A DNA stretch of 64,000 nucleotides, taken from Anastatus disparis. Lineage: Eukaryota > Arthropoda > Insecta > Hymenoptera > Eupelmidae. The stretch's first letter is position 1; the number at the start of each line of letters is the position of its first letter. The stretch covers positions 992,001 through 1,056,000 of the forward strand of contig JAFFSR010000251.1 in NCBI GenBank assembly GCA_017163975.1. Reading direction: 5' to 3'. The position numbers were made by a program, and so were the translations under genes. The notes beneath the pieces are model-generated. The model was not told the origin of the DNA. It made no database searches and worked only from the letters and a program-made list of their open reading frames with translations. Positions 1 through 13,200 of this stretch are shown one piece after another.

Positions 1-622
1 TTTGTATGTATTGAATAATCTATTTTCTCATAACTCAAGGCTTAATCATTATTTAAGCTCGTAACTTTGATGTAGGTTAACATCTTCAACAATTACATTT
101 TTTAATAGCAATCCGTTATTTATATTTACAAATAATTTAACAATTACTATCGAGAAGTAATACAATTATTTAGTAATAATGTCAATAACATTTTCAATTG
201 ACTCATGTTTAAGGACAATTGTCTGTGATCATTATTTTTTTTTTTCAATATCTAATACTTAATAATAAAGACTCATTTTATATTAAGGTTATGTTTGCTC
301 AGTCGCATTATCATATCCCAATGGATGAATAATAACTGATTTCGCAATATTTACTTGCGATCATTTTCTCGCTATACACTGCAAACGACGCGTTCTACTT
401 TATAGTTTATTCACACGGTAGTAGCCATGTACATATAACGTGTGCATGTTATATTACCGATAAACTCCGGTATATCTGCAGTTTACTTTTATTTTTTTTT
501 TTAATCTTCTTTTTAATCTTAATAGGCTGATGCGCTACTTCATTATTATTCGATAAATTTTAAAATTTAAGATCGTCTTATCGGGTATATATAGAAAAAA
601 AATGGATGTAATTAATAAATAT
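1..622. other. 3' flank of the ZIP gene, no gene seen
   Basis: I see no coding exon that can be supported here. On the minus strand the hexamer AATAAA occurs at 627-622, overlapping the predicted ZIP stop, and again at 493-488, which is a more usual distance for a polyadenylation signal. A weak possible acceptor (CTGCAG) near 474 could open a short last exon if the donor-like site at 639 is used, but the peptide that would result is not recognisable. Confidence 0.5.
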
Positions 623-766
623 TTATTTGTTGTACTTACTTAAGATTTGGAGTCCAAACATCACTGCGAAGCCAAGTATTATCGATAAATACTGCAGCAA
701 ACCTTTGCGATGTTTGTGCAAAATCTCGAAAAATACAACGTACAACAGAGTTCCGGATGCGAGACC
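623..766 (-). CDS. ZIP coding exon 6 (TM8 and C-terminus)
   Basis: Reads GLASGTLLYVVFFEILHKHR and then a final TM ending MFGLQIL. The frame stays open for SKYNK and stops at 625-623. The codons for Ser-Lys lie on a perfect donor sequence (GTAAGT at 639-634), so a further short exon beyond it is possible. The family normally ends a few residues after this helix, which fits the simple read-through model. Confidence 0.8.
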   Translation of the reverse strand, partial: GLASGTLLYVVFFEILHKHRKGLLQYLSIILGFAVMFGLQILSKYNK

Positions 767-3700
767 CTGAAACAATTTTTTTTTTTTTTTTTATAAAACT
801 ACTTCAACTGATTGAATTACAAATATGGATTTATAAATAGAATGTGTTTACACCTTGTTTATGCTTTCATGCGAGTAAATAATTATAGTTTACTGTTATA
901 AATTGAAAAAATTTCTTTTTTATGATATTATTAATAAAAATAATAAATTTTTTAAATTCCTAAATTAATAAAAATATTTTTTTTTTATACAGATTACTGT
1001 ATTATTTTATGAATTTGTATTGAGTTATAAATATACATTAAATTGCAACATTTATTAATCTCACATTGCTCCTTAAATAATAATAATAAATTTCAAAGAA
1101 ACAATTAACATATTTAAACTGACCTGCAAGGCTACAGCAGCGGGTCCACTAGCGGCAGCGCTATTACCGCCAATGAGTATCATACCAATGCCAATACCCA
1201 ATGGCGATACAACGGCAAACATGCACACGTAAATGTAGCTCAGGATGGTTTTGGTGCGCGATGTCGTTAATTCAACGCCTATGCAAAATGCAATGATAAA
1301 CTTGTGAGCTGCTACTGCGCCGAACATGTACCTGAAAGTATGAAAAGATTTTTTTTTTTATTTGTAATACTGGTAATTTAATATCAATATTTTAAGATTA
1401 TTTATCGATTAGTAATTTAAGAATAATTTCAAGCCTTTTGACGGGTGGTTTAAATGCCCGTATTCACGCGTACAGCATCAAGGATCGTGAATTAATGAAT
1501 TAATGTTTATGTTTATATAAAATTATTCTACGTGTGTATGTGTACGTGTTTGAGTATGAAATCATAACGTGTCATGCGATGCAAAGAGAAATTTTTAAAA
1601 TAGCAGATTCATTTCCTCGTGCCATTCACTCAAGGCATGATTATCTTTAAATCCAGATGTAATAGATACTTGTTTTGAATAGTTTATCCAGTGAATTATT
1701 TTAATGATTCTTTCATTCAGATTTTTTATACGAAAATATTCCAATGCAGTGTCATTTTTATTAATCATTTTTTTAATTTTCAGTTTCTAAATATTAAAAA
1801 AATTTTTTTAAATTGCGTGTAAAATGTTATATTTGTATATATAATAATATAATAAAGCCAATTATTTATAATCATGTTGTATTCTTAGATAATTATATCA
1901 GGAATAAGCGATTTTATGACAAAAAAATTTTAAGATTGTTAAATCGTGTATTTTAGCTCTGACAATAATTTAATTTAAATTAAATAAATTGTATTGTTTT
2001 TTCAAGTCTCGAGAAGGATCACTTCAAGAGTAATCCAAACTTCGATAAGAAAAAATTGTCAAATCAAGTTTGAGCAGTACAGCCAGTTGATTAATTTATT
2101 TTTATTTACAAATACTTAAATAAATAAACGTTGATTCTAAATACTTTATAACAATACTGAATAAATTTTAAAAAATGATAAAAATTTTCCAATTTTAGCC
2201 GTGAAAATAAAAAAATAAAAACTTACCATACGTAGTTAGCAGAACTTTCAAGGCCAATGGCAAGTCCTTCAAACAATTCGTGAACTGATAAACCGAGAAC
2301 AATGAGTAGACCTCTTATTGCGCCTGCATGAAAGCTATCGCAATCCTCGATGATATCAAGATGCGTGTGACCAATTTCACATCTACAAGTTAAAGATTTT
2401 TATTAAATGAAAAAAAATATTTAATCGTACAACTATTTATCGGCGGATATTAAAAAATGGTTAATTTAATGATCACTTAAAAATTTTGATTTATTGATTG
2501 GATCTACACATTGATACGATATATTTTTTAGATAATAAAGTTAATAATCCATCAAAATTGATTCCCGATACTTTAGTTCGACGACAATTTAATTAATATG
2601 TAGGCTATCGATAAATTCCTTTTTTTCTTATTTATTATATTAATTAGAAATTTCTCGGTTTTGCACGATTTCAAACGTCAATTGGAAATCTTAATGCACG
2701 ACTTTACAGCAAAAACGAAAGTATCAATTAATAATTAAAATTATGTATAATTAATGCATCGGGTAAACTTGACTTACGTATCTTCGTGGCTTTTCCATTT
2801 CGGGGCGGCTACGCTTCCGTAATGGTCGATCGATTCGTTGTGATAAATGGTGATATTACTACTGGTTTTTGAGGTGGTATCGTTGGCCATTTTTTTCGGA
2901 TGCTGGTGCCTCAAGTGGGCATGGACTATTTCTTCGATCAGGTACATAATGAAAAATCTACAAAAAAAGAAGGAGTAAAGGAGTTTCATTAGCATTAGAG
3001 AAACGAAGAGCAATAAAATTTTCGCTTGGCAAAAAAAAAAGTTAAGAAACGAGCTATAAAAATTATAATTGCAACTTATTTACAACAGCGCGAAAGCATC
3101 GATCACTCCAGTTTGATTTTAAAAGGTTTCTATTCCTTCGTGAAAATCATAATTCTTCAATACACTTTCTCATTGTTCCTTTTTTTTTTCTATTTATTGC
3201 AGCAATAATTTTGTAGTTCTTTTTTTTCACTTTCCTTATTTTATTATAAGTTGTTTCCACGGGCGTTGTATCGTTAATGGCAATAAAATGAAATCGGGAA
3301 ATTACAAATTGTTATTAAATATCATTGCAAAACTAACCCGGTACAGCAAAATACTTTGGCCAGCGAGAAGTCAAGATGGGGAAGTAATCCTTCGCTCGTC
3401 AAATGCTCGACGCCTTCCTCGACTTCCGGTAACATGTGCAGAAACGTTGTGCAAAATAAAACGCCTCCTCCGAATCCTAAAAGTACGCCGACGTATTTGA
3501 AAGATCTGAAATGATAATTATGCTTGGGTAGAAAGGGTTGGATAATCATGTATTTTTAAAAACATAAATTTAGTGTGCATGTTTTAGTCGTAAATATTTA
3601 TGTATTTTCGAGTCGTGTCAGGTATGAATCAGTTTCTCGGAACCTTGAATTAACATTAAATTCCTTAACTACTTTGTTTAATTTAAAAATATTGTAGTAT

Positions 3701-4792
3701 TAAATACAACATTTTTCGGTTGGACAGGAAGAGCACAAGACAAAAGTAAACATAAATAAGGAATTGTACACGATTGTCGTGGTTTATTTTCTTTTATATT
3801 TACAAAACTAACATATATTAATGATTAATTCGCGTTTTGTTTCCACGAATATTTTTATGCGAAATTTTAAACGCTTTTAGAAAAAAAATTCAGAAAAGTT
3901 AAACTTGACAAAGAATGCGAATGTGAAAAATTGATTGATTATCATGAAATAAGAGTTTTGTTATGACATTGTGTTATAATTGTGTATTACATAATGGCAT
4001 ATTTTAGATTATTTTATTTCTATGATATTATGATAAATTGCAGTTTTATTAATAACTTGAGATAAAACTATAAAGCCTTAAAGATTAACTTGACAGTACG
4101 AACGAAAATCAGTGATAATCTATATTGTAATTTGCTAATCGTGACTGATGTCAACATATTATTCATATATTAAATAAAATAAAAATTAAATTAATATATG
4201 CTAAAAAAGAGGTTTTAAAATATGAAATTTTTCAATTTAGAGAAAATAAAAATTCTTTATTAATTCTGAATAAGTTTTAAAAGTTTAATACTTGAATAAT
4301 ATTCATAAATTTTTGATTGATTTAACTCTGTTACTTTCTACTTAAACATTGTTCTAAGCAAAAGTAATGCATTTATTAATTGTAAAATTCTAAATATGTT
4401 AATTAATGTATTTGATTATTTACAGAATTTTATTTGAATAGTTTGCATCTTGACAGTATAAATCAACTTTCATCTAAAAATCAATATCATTAATAAAACG
4501 TAAAAAACAATATAACGAAAATAACTTACTTTGGATTAACGACTTGTTCAGTGGAAACTAATTTAAAACACTTAGCAATCTGCATCGGTATGATACCCAT
4601 GCACATGCTAACGCAGCAGAGCGTTATCATCGTCACAGTCTTAGCCGTAAGTACAGCACCAAAACTCGATTCATCTTCATGATGATCGTGATCGTGATCG
4701 TGACCGTGTGCTTCCGAAGTATTGAGTGCTTCGGTAACCTTAGCTGCTATAACGCGCATCATATGATCCGTACTCTGCTCCTCGAGATGCAT
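623..4792 (-). CDS. ZIP (SLC39) zinc/iron transporter, subfamily II (ZIP1/2/3-like), six coding exons
   Basis: Integral membrane transporter that moves Zn2+ (possibly Fe2+) into the cytosol. Six coding exons join in phase with GT-AG borders: 4792-4530, 3505-3338, 2957-2778, 2382-2227, 1331-1124 and 766-623, giving about 372 residues, close to the family length. Seen: TM1 (exon 1), TM2-3 with GFGGGVLFCTTFLHMLPEVE (exons 2-3), a variable His-bearing loop, TM4 with HELFEGLAIGLE, which is the family's metal-binding His/Glu helix, TM5 with AAHK, then TM6-8. A His/Asp cluster (HGHDHDHDHHEDE) precedes TM1, and HAHLRHQH lies in the TM3-TM4 loop; such stretches are known in the family as metal-sensing or binding loops. 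Start chosen at the first Met of exon 1, 31 nt after a strong acceptor. The stop at 625-623 is read through a donor-like GTAAGT, so the very end is less certain. Which of the insect ZIP1/2/3-type paralogues this is cannot be told. Confidence 0.95.
1124..1331 (-). CDS. ZIP coding exon 5 (TM5-TM7)
   Basis: Starts YMFGAVAAHKFIIAFCIGVE (TM5, with the His-Lys metal-site pair) and goes on through TM6 (SYIYVCMFAVVSPLGIGIGM) to AASGPAAVALQ. Acceptor TTTCAG, donor GTCAGT, ends in phase 0. Confidence 0.95.
2227..2382 (-). CDS. ZIP coding exon 4 (TM4, metal-binding HELFEG motif)
   Basis: Contains CEIGHTHLDIIEDCD followed by a TM4 that carries LSVHELFEGLAIGLE. The His and Glu of HxxxEG are the binuclear metal-site residues known for the family. 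Acceptor TTGTAG, donor GTAAGT, phase 2 to 2. Confidence 0.96.
2778..2957 (-). CDS. ZIP coding exon 3 (TM3 and variable loop)
   Basis: Starts FFIMYLIEEIVHAHLRHQHP, the end of TM3 and the start of the cytosolic loop. The loop goes on with a Ser/Thr/Asn-rich stretch containing possible N-glycosylation-type NDT and NIT sequons, though its expected cytosolic side argues against their use. Acceptor TTGTAG, donor GTAAGT, phase 2 to 2. Confidence 0.93.
3338..3505 (-). CDS. ZIP coding exon 2 (TM2-TM3 start)
   Basis: Reads SFKYVGVLLGFGGGVLFCTT then FLHMLPEVEEGVEHL, matching the conserved TM2 of the ZIP1/2/3 group. Acceptor TTTCAG, donor GTTAGT, phase 2 on both sides. Confidence 0.95.
4530..4792 (-). 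CDS. ZIP coding exon 1
   Basis: Encodes the N-terminus MHLEEQSTDHMMRVIAA, the His/Asp cluster and TM1 (VTMITLCCVSMCMGIIPMQ). Donor GTAAGT at 4529; the exon leaves two bases (AA) that join A of exon 2 to make Lys. Upstream of the Met, 4793-4823 is 5' UTR behind an acceptor. Confidence 0.93.
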
Positions 4793-4823
4793 GTTTCTTC
4801 TTTATTTTTCAAGGTTCTTTCAA
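4793..4823 (-). promoter_or_regulatory. ZIP 5' UTR segment behind a strong 3' splice site
   Basis: On the minus strand TTTTTCTCTATAG ends at 4824, so the 5' UTR is probably spliced. A matching donor candidate (TTTTTGTAAGTC, GT at 5508-5507) lies 0.7 kb upstream; a first non-coding exon there or further up to ~6.6 kb is inferred, not shown. Confidence 0.45.
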
Positions 4824-7250
4824 CTATAGAGAAAAATTAGAGCAAGGTAAAAGTCATGTCGTATTATTTTTGGCACAAAATTTTATTTAACGATAATTTT
4901 TTCCTCGAGCCTTTCTACTTAAATTTTAAACTCGGATAACTACACTTATCGAGGCGATACGTTAATATTGAATATTAATATATAAATTTTTTTTTAATTC
5001 TGACATACGACGATGTATTAACACATGAATAACAAATTCTTCACGGCACATTAATCAAAGTTCTGAACAGTTTGCGAAATATTATCTAACACAAAAGAAA
5101 ATGTGATTCTATGAAATTCTTGCGACGTGTATCACACACGCGAAAAAAAAAAGAAACAGAAAAAAACATTATCTTTTATCATTTTTAAAGCAGTAATATT
5201 GAATTCTCCGTTTTTGCTTCATTAGTTAAAAGCTGCGACTTTAACGGTGTTGTTGAAGAGGAAAAAACACGAGAGATAATAGGAAGAAAAAAAACTTATT
5301 CATTTCAAAATAAAAGACAATTAATATAGCAATGAGTGTCGCGACAGTCACACACGTACTGATCTCCGATGGCTGGTTAATGCGACTCTTCAAATATAAT
5401 CGAACTCTTATAGTCCCCAAGCAAAAAAAAAAAAAAAAAAAATTAAAGATCACTGCCCACGATCAATTAAAAAAATTCTTTTTTTTCGGCCCGCCTGAAG
5501 AGACTTACAAAAAGATAAGATGTATCGGCTTTCGTCATACACTGTTATATATATTTAAATTATCAAGGTTTTCGCATGTGCACGCACTCGAGGATTAATT
5601 ATTGTTTTAGTTTTATTTAAAATTATTTACCGCTGATATAATTGAATTATACGCCGGTGATATGATAATTTATTTTATTCTTGCATAATCAAAGCTTTCT
5701 TTTTGATGGCTTTTTAATTAATGAATTTTCAAAGTTTATTTTTTATCAAAAATAAAAATATAAAATTCAGTTACAATATATTTTGCATTATTAAAGAAGA
5801 ATTTTTTTTATACTTTTTATGAATATTTAATTACAATTATAAAATGAATAATTTAACAAAAAAGAAACAATTTTTAAATTATTTTAATATTAGTACAAAC
5901 ATAGTTGAATCTCTAATTCAATTACATTTACATTGTTATTAAAAAAATAATAAAATTGTGGTGTTTGCAATTTTTTAAAAATATTTTTAAACATGTTTAG
6001 GAATTTTATTTAAAAATTTTTTTAGACAAAGTCTGTTTAAAATTGAACGAACATTTTTTTTTTCAATAAATTAATATTAATTATAATACTTAGAAAAAAT
6101 CGCACAAGTTTTTTCACGGAATGCCATTTATAATTCTAATCTTCATTACTTATGCAAAATACATTTTAATTGAATTCAAACAGTGACAAAAACTAATCTA
6201 AAAGTTGCCATTAGAAAACATAAAGAGTATAGAAAAAAAATTGATAAAAAACAGAAGCGCAGTCTAAAAAGAATTGATTATGCATAAAAAGTAAAAAAAA
6301 ATATAGTGTCGTTGTACCTAATGATACGCTGAGAAGAGATGGGCTCAAGAAGACTAAAAATAAGAATAAAATCTATAAGCCGCAAAAAGCCGGAAGAAAA
6401 TGCGATCTTCAACTAGTTGTATACTTGATCGATGATATATATCTTTTTCCTTTTGCCGCTTGCGCGACTCTCACTCCCTGTTATAGATGATACACAGACG
6501 CGATATATAAGACGAGAGTTGGGTTCTTAGCGCGGCGCTTTTTAGGTTCGAACTCGTCACTTTAGCCCGATCGCGCCAGCTAATATAAACTTTTTTAACG
6601 GCCGCGATTATACTCTGCCTCGACGATATTGCAAAGCCGGCTTATAGCACAAAAGTCATTCTATTTTTCCTCTCTTTCTCTCTTTTTATATTTATGTTGT
6701 ACGCACGCACAATAACAAAACAAGTAGGTAGGGGAAGGGTTTTTCAAAGTGTGCAGGGGGGAACAAAAAAAAAAGAAAGAAAGAAGCGAGAGAGTCTGTC
6801 TTGGCAATAATATAAAAAAAAAGGTGTTTTAAGTGGCTTTTAAACGTTAACAACCTGAAGACGTTATGCTATTGGACTGTCTCCTTAGTGATATTTTCCC
6901 CTCTCTCACTTTTATATATATATATATAGATGATGTACACAGGTGAAGAGAAAAGAAAAAAAAAAAAAGTAGGGAAGGTGTATTCAACTAACACACGCAG
7001 AAGGGAAAATCTATATGGGAATCCCCGACTCTTAATGCTCCTTAAGAGCGCGCAAATTTTCTTATTTCTTGTTCTTTTCTTTTTTTCTATTATTTTCTAA
7101 AACTCGTTATTGTTACTTTTGCGCGAGCGCGACTGCACCACTGATTTTTAGAAAAGAAACTGCCGGGTTATAGCCGCAGTGCTTACAGCTTAGCTTAGCT
7201 TGGCTTAGCTTTCTTAGCACGAGAAAATATGCGTGGGCGGATTGGAGAGA
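4824..7250. promoter_or_regulatory. Probable promoter-side region of the ZIP gene
   Basis: No supported coding exon. From about 6400 to 7220 the base composition becomes richer in CpG and GC than the flanks, with pyrimidine tracts, a TATATAA at about 6510 and short GA tracts. This is the only such island upstream of the ZIP start and is the likely place for its first exon and promoter (inference). The TATA-like box reads on the plus strand, where I see no gene. Confidence 0.35.
7188..7218. repeat. Short tandem repeat built on (T)TAGC
   Basis: Five imperfect copies of a TTAGC unit (AGCTTAGCTTAGCTTGGCTT and onward). No further meaning visible. Confidence 0.7.
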
Positions 7251-10200
7251 ATGAATTATTTTAAAGTTTTCGGACAAACGCTGGCATTATTAACGTATCT
7301 CTCTTTGCAAGCGCAACTGGAAATTACGCAAGGGTGCGGCCTTAACTTTTTTTTTTCCTTCATTTTAATTTTTGCTGCGAGACTTTCTCAGAACAGAAAT
7401 GATTTATTTCGCTTTAAAGATCAAGTATGACTTAATGATCGGCGTAAAGGTTCGATGAATTATTTGTATTAAGAAAAATATAATTATTTTATTTTACGTT
7501 TGTAATAACAAATACGGGCTCGTGAATTCTTTTTTTTTTTGCGGTAATGTTTAATTTTATTTAAACTTCGTGTCGGTTTTCACGTATTTCATGTGCTGAA
7601 GAAGAAAAAGATTTCGTAATAATATTTAATACACAAGTATATCTTTAAACGCTAATTTTCCTCTAATTTAAAAGTTGCCAATTCATGTCATCGATACATT
7701 TCAATAATATCAATTCCGCATTTTGGTTCGATAAAAAGTAACAGATTCTATGTAACGAAATATTTTAAGCAAATTATTAATCATTAAAGTTTATGCAAAT
7801 TTTAAAAGACGTGGAAATTTAAATTTAAACTTTGTTATATACAATTACACCGAGGCATGATTAAGAAGTATATTTTAGATTTAAAAGTTTTTAATAACTT
7901 TTCATGCATCACGTTTAATTATGCAATGTGACAAACGCGTTGAATATTCAGCATAAAAATGTTTTTCTAGCTTTATTATTTTAGGTTTGCGCGTTGAGTT
8001 TTATAATTAGAATTATTCCTTTGAAGATATTAAAAAATTTCTTGAGAAAATACGGTTATGAAATATTTTTTCTACCTCTGCTAATAATATCTTTAAGAAC
8101 TTAAAGGATATAAGCATGTTTATGATTATTATAAGTATTAGAAGAAATTACCGATTATTAATTTGATAATTTTATTGATCAAAATAATAAGTTTTGTCAT
8201 TGCTTAAAAACACAATTAATTTTAATAATTCTTTGAAAAATTTCAAACGCAAAAAAAATATATATTCATTGGATGGCGTAATATCAAGGCTTCGTCTAAC
8301 GATAAACCAAGTCCTAGATTATCAAGTAAGATTTGAAGAATAATTATTTTCTGTAAAATTAAAAAAAAAAAAAATGAAGGAATTTAATTATCGTAATGGG
8401 TTTTCAATACCAGATCAAGATATAATCGACACTTTAATTCGATATTATCTGTAAGTAATGCATAGTTTTCGCTATAATACATACTCTGTACAATCTAGTT
8501 TTCTCGAGTATATAATTAGTTTATCAATGCTGCGATCAAATTATTTAGGTTTAATTGTAAATAAAGACTTTTTTTTCTAATTCTTACGAGGAATTTTAAA
8601 CAATGAAAAAAAAATGAAGTGTTTATCCAAAGCAAATAATATGTAACGCACTTGACATTAAAGGAAAATTTTTTTTTTTTCATTTTAACGACGTGCCTAA
8701 ACGAGCTCGCAAATATCCACTTTTATCGGTTCTATTGCCTAGATAAAACGACATTTTTTATACATATTTATCAAACTTAATCTTTTTGTAATCAGCGTGT
8801 CGATGCCTGTGTTTTTTTTTTGCGAAACCTCAAGCCTAAAACCACGAGATAAGCGAATGCCTCGGAAGGCTTTAGGCTTTCGGTTTCTTGATCGTTATCA
8901 AAAAAGATCTCGATAAGATATGTTATATTTTAAAATTTCATCGGAAAGAATGGACTTTTGTAATCAATATAGATTATCCACCTGTGCTCGTTACTTCAAC
9001 CTATTTTTCAATTCGATTAATTTATTGAAGGAATTTTTAAATGAGGCAATACTCGATCTACATGTGCTCGTGTATTAGAATTTTTACATGCGCCGTTATT
9101 GCACGCACGACCGAAACTTTAGGCACTTTAGATTAAAATATAAATTTAAGTATATACTCTTAATATAAAAGTTTAATAAAATATTTATCGTTTTAAAATA
9201 CTAATCCCACTCAATTTTATGAATATTATTGCGAAATTATTTTCAGCTTTGAAGTACAGTGACTTTACGGATTTCACTTTTTTTATTCGAATAACTTCAC
9301 TTCTAAAGAAGACATAAAAATACGTGATATTTAATATAGTTTTCAATAAAATTTCCTCACGAAATTAAAGTAGTTTTATGCAAATCAACATTAAAGTTAA
9401 AAAACATTAATTTTGGTGCGTATTATAATTTAATATCAGTTTAATGGTCGAAATACATTAAATATCATAACCAAATTTTATTGAAAATTAAAATGAATTC
9501 ATTAAATTTCATATAATTTTTAAAAGCGAAGAAATTAATGATCAGACATCGATTCATGACCTTATAATTAATGAATTAAAATCAAAGAATATACCAGACT
9601 ATTCCAATAGTACAGACGAGAATAAAAAATTGTATAAAATTATATTTTAGTAAATAATGTCACCAGATTAACGAGAATCGATAAGTCATTTTCAATCGCA
9701 AGACTGTCAAAATTGATATCCTTTTGTAAAATCGTAAATAAATTTGTTTTTCAACTACTCGGCTCTTTATAAAATTAGTTTCTAAGTATAGATATTGGAA
9801 AAAGATAATTAATTAAATTAAGTTGATAAATTTAACAGCCGCTTTGATATATACATTGCCGTTAATCGTGTAACATTGTATTTCATTCGAATAGAGAGAC
9901 AAAACATTTCGATTAAACTTGTACATCGAATCAAATATGATCAATACCAATTAAAAAATGTTCGAGCCTTGAAAGCTTTTTTTTATACCTAAAAAATGCT
10001 GGTAATTATTGGGATCTTGTATACGAGTCTTATGAAAGAATAGTACTTACTTCACAGTTACTATTGCTATTATATGGTTAAAATTTTCAAAAGTTTCTAT
10101 TTTAAAAAAAAAGTATTACGTCAATTATGCATTAATCATTCCATAAATATAATTAGAAACTTAATAATGTTGCTAAAATTTAAATTTACAGTATGAAAAT

Positions 10201-13200
10201 CAGTCAAAGTTTTTAAATTTTCATAAAATATTAATCATATTCGCAAATATTTTATATAAAAATTATTATTTTCGATATAGCAAATGTATATTAGCAATAC
10301 AAGCGTTTCAAAATCAAGATTAGCAGAAAATTTATAATAAATAATGTGCGTTTATTTATACTTTCCAAGATTAATCAGGTGTATTTTTCAGCGTAAACAT
10401 TTCTTAAGAATTAGAGAGCGAAAAAATAAGAAGATAATTTAAATATAATACAGTTTACAACAAGATGACTTAAGAATTTATCACCCGACAATACAAGATG
10501 CTGGGAAATTCCAACTTATAGAAAATATATTTGCTCATGTTTATATATGGTTACAGTTTAAGTCAAACGTATTACAAACCTGAGAAAATAAAGTCAACAA
10601 TGATTTGCATATCAATACTTTAATAGCACGCCTTTGTGTAACAAATCTTTTCTTGCGATTCAATATCTCGTATCGTAAAAATACTAAGAATAAAAACTTA
10701 TTGTAAAAGCAAGTATTGTATGTGTAGTCTGGATCGTATTACTTTTTTTAGATATTGTATTGCGCGTAACTCATTGTAATTTAGAAAAATTTAAGATTTA
10801 GAAAAATATTTTTCACTAAAATGGCGATAGGAACAGTGTGTTTATTTAAAAATTAAATATAACAGAGCGCAGATATTTTATAAGTTGCAACAAATGCGCT
10901 GGATTTTCTACTCACATGAGACTTATAGGATGTCGTAATAAGTGAATGGCGTGCTGAATAAAGTGAAAATATGTCTTGCTATTAAAACTTATTTTTTTAA
11001 TTTAATATTTAACTTTGGTCATTTATAGTTCTCAATTATCGTTGTTGCAGTATTTCAAATAATTCGAAATATTTTCAATTACAAATAAATCAAACTTTTA
11101 AAATTTACTATATTTACTTTTATAGATTACCAATAAAAGAATAATAAAAATGAAAGCTGTTTTACAAAGTTGAAATTAAGCGTATAAGCTACAAAAGTTT
11201 TGAAATTTGTATTTCTACGTACGTAAAGAATCGTAAATAGAACTTCATTTAAAACTTCACTTGAGAATAAGACGATGAGTCTCGCGTCATGATATTTTAC
11301 AATAGAGATAATACTTAGCATTATATTTTCCCGATGAAAACAATATCCCGCCGATGTATTTCAATAATTAACGATAAACTTTGAAAAAAAAAAATTCTGA
11401 AAATAAGTCTTATTCACCTTAGGATCAGCAGTAAAATATATAATATTTTCTTTATTTTTTTTTCCTTCCTCAACTTTATCTCCTCATACGGAAGTGAATA
11501 TGCACATTCATGTGAATCCCAGCAAGTTTTTTCTTCGGACATAAATAAAGAAAAAAAAAAAAATAAGAATAATTACGTACACACAATAACTCTAAAGTTT
11601 ATTTTCTCACGAGCACGTGCGAATGGTATTTTTGTTAAAAACCGCGATACACACATATGTATATATGCACAGTCATATGTAATGCATACACACAAGAGAA
11701 ACAAGCTGCACCGCCGATGGAAAATGAACGACTGAAAATTTCAAGCACAAAATCCCCATATACTCTTAGACACTCGATTAACTTGGCAATGGGTATGGCG
11801 AAACGAGCAAGTTCGTGTACAAAGATTCGTTATTTTTTTCTTTTTTGTTTTTTTACAATCAAGTGGGACACCTGTGTAAATACACATCATGTGTGTTTGG
11901 TAGTTGAATTTACGATTACGTCTGCAAATTTTTTTTATATTCTTTCGGTGTGTTATTACAACCTTTAAAAAAAATTGAATTAATGGTTATATAGGCGTTA
12001 AAAAAATTAGATTTTAATGATAAACTTTATTTTTTTTTTTGGAATTCCCTTAAGGCATATTACGATTATTATGCGCGTTGATTATGACCTCGTAAATATT
12101 AGTCTTACAAGTTTTTATAGCTGTTAAATATTACGTATCGTCGTTGCGATGTGTTATACATTTGATAAATTTTTTTTATTGACTTACCTATATACTGTGT
12201 ATCTTTTCTCATTCATTCTCGTTTGGATTTCGTTATATTCAACTTTTTATTCGATTTATTCATATTTTAATTTACAAAATATAGTTTTTAGTTTTTAATA
12301 CATTTAGCACTATTGATCATTTTATTGTATTACGAATAATTTTCAAATCTAACATATTGAATTTCAAGTTAATTTAATCACGTCATTAATCCTTATTAAT
12401 CTTTGTCATAAACAATCGAATTAAGCTTCATTAATTTGGCAATAAATAAGCGATAATCTTTGTTTACGAAGAAAAGCAAAAAATTAACATCGAAAGTGTT
12501 AATTTTTCTTCTAGCTTAATGAGCGCACCAGCATAGCGAATGCAACAAACTGACTTTTAACAAGCTGCTTAGTTTTAGTTAGTGACAATTAGTCAGCTGC
12601 ACGCCTTCTTAGACGTGTTTATGCATGCATTTTCATCTTTCGCTCGCACGTACACACATGCGTTTATTACACGATATGGATCTTTAACCGAACTAAAATG
12701 CGATTCAGTTGTCCTTTTATTTTTTCGAATAATTAAAAGACCCCACACATGTTAAAAGACCACACGCGAATTTGTTTCGTCGTACTTTCGTTTTCTTCTT
12801 TTATTTTTGTTTTTTATCATTATGTTTAATCCAAACGAAATAGATAAGTCGTTAGATTGATGAATTTAGCAAAGGTTTAATAATAAATGGCCCGATGTTT
12901 ATTAATGAAAATTATATTGAAAATTTAGAACGTATTATATAATCTAAATAGAAAACGTGAGTTTTTCAAAATCGTCTTAACAACAATAATTAGTTTAAAG
13001 TTTAGAGCTTGAAGTTTAAAACTCCATTAAATTTCTAATTGAAGAAAATTAAGAAAATTAGCAGTAATTAAATGTAAGATTTGTTCTTAACTTTTCAACA
13101 AAACGTTTACTTTTTTTTCTGTTTAATTTAGAAGAAAAAGATCCAATTTAAATAAAAAAAAACGTAATTGAACAACATTATCGTTTTCGTTTCTTGTAAC

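Noticed and set aside
5332..5598. Open frame with a poly-Lys stretch
   Set aside because: It depends on an A-homopolymer and overlaps the probable 5' region of the ZIP gene in the other sense; no domain or splice logic.
6540..6560. GGTTCGAACTC word, considered as a tRNA T-arm
   Set aside because: The flanking bases do not form the 5-bp stem and no matching acceptor, D or anticodon arm was found. The similar words near 20750 and 26015 fail in the same way.
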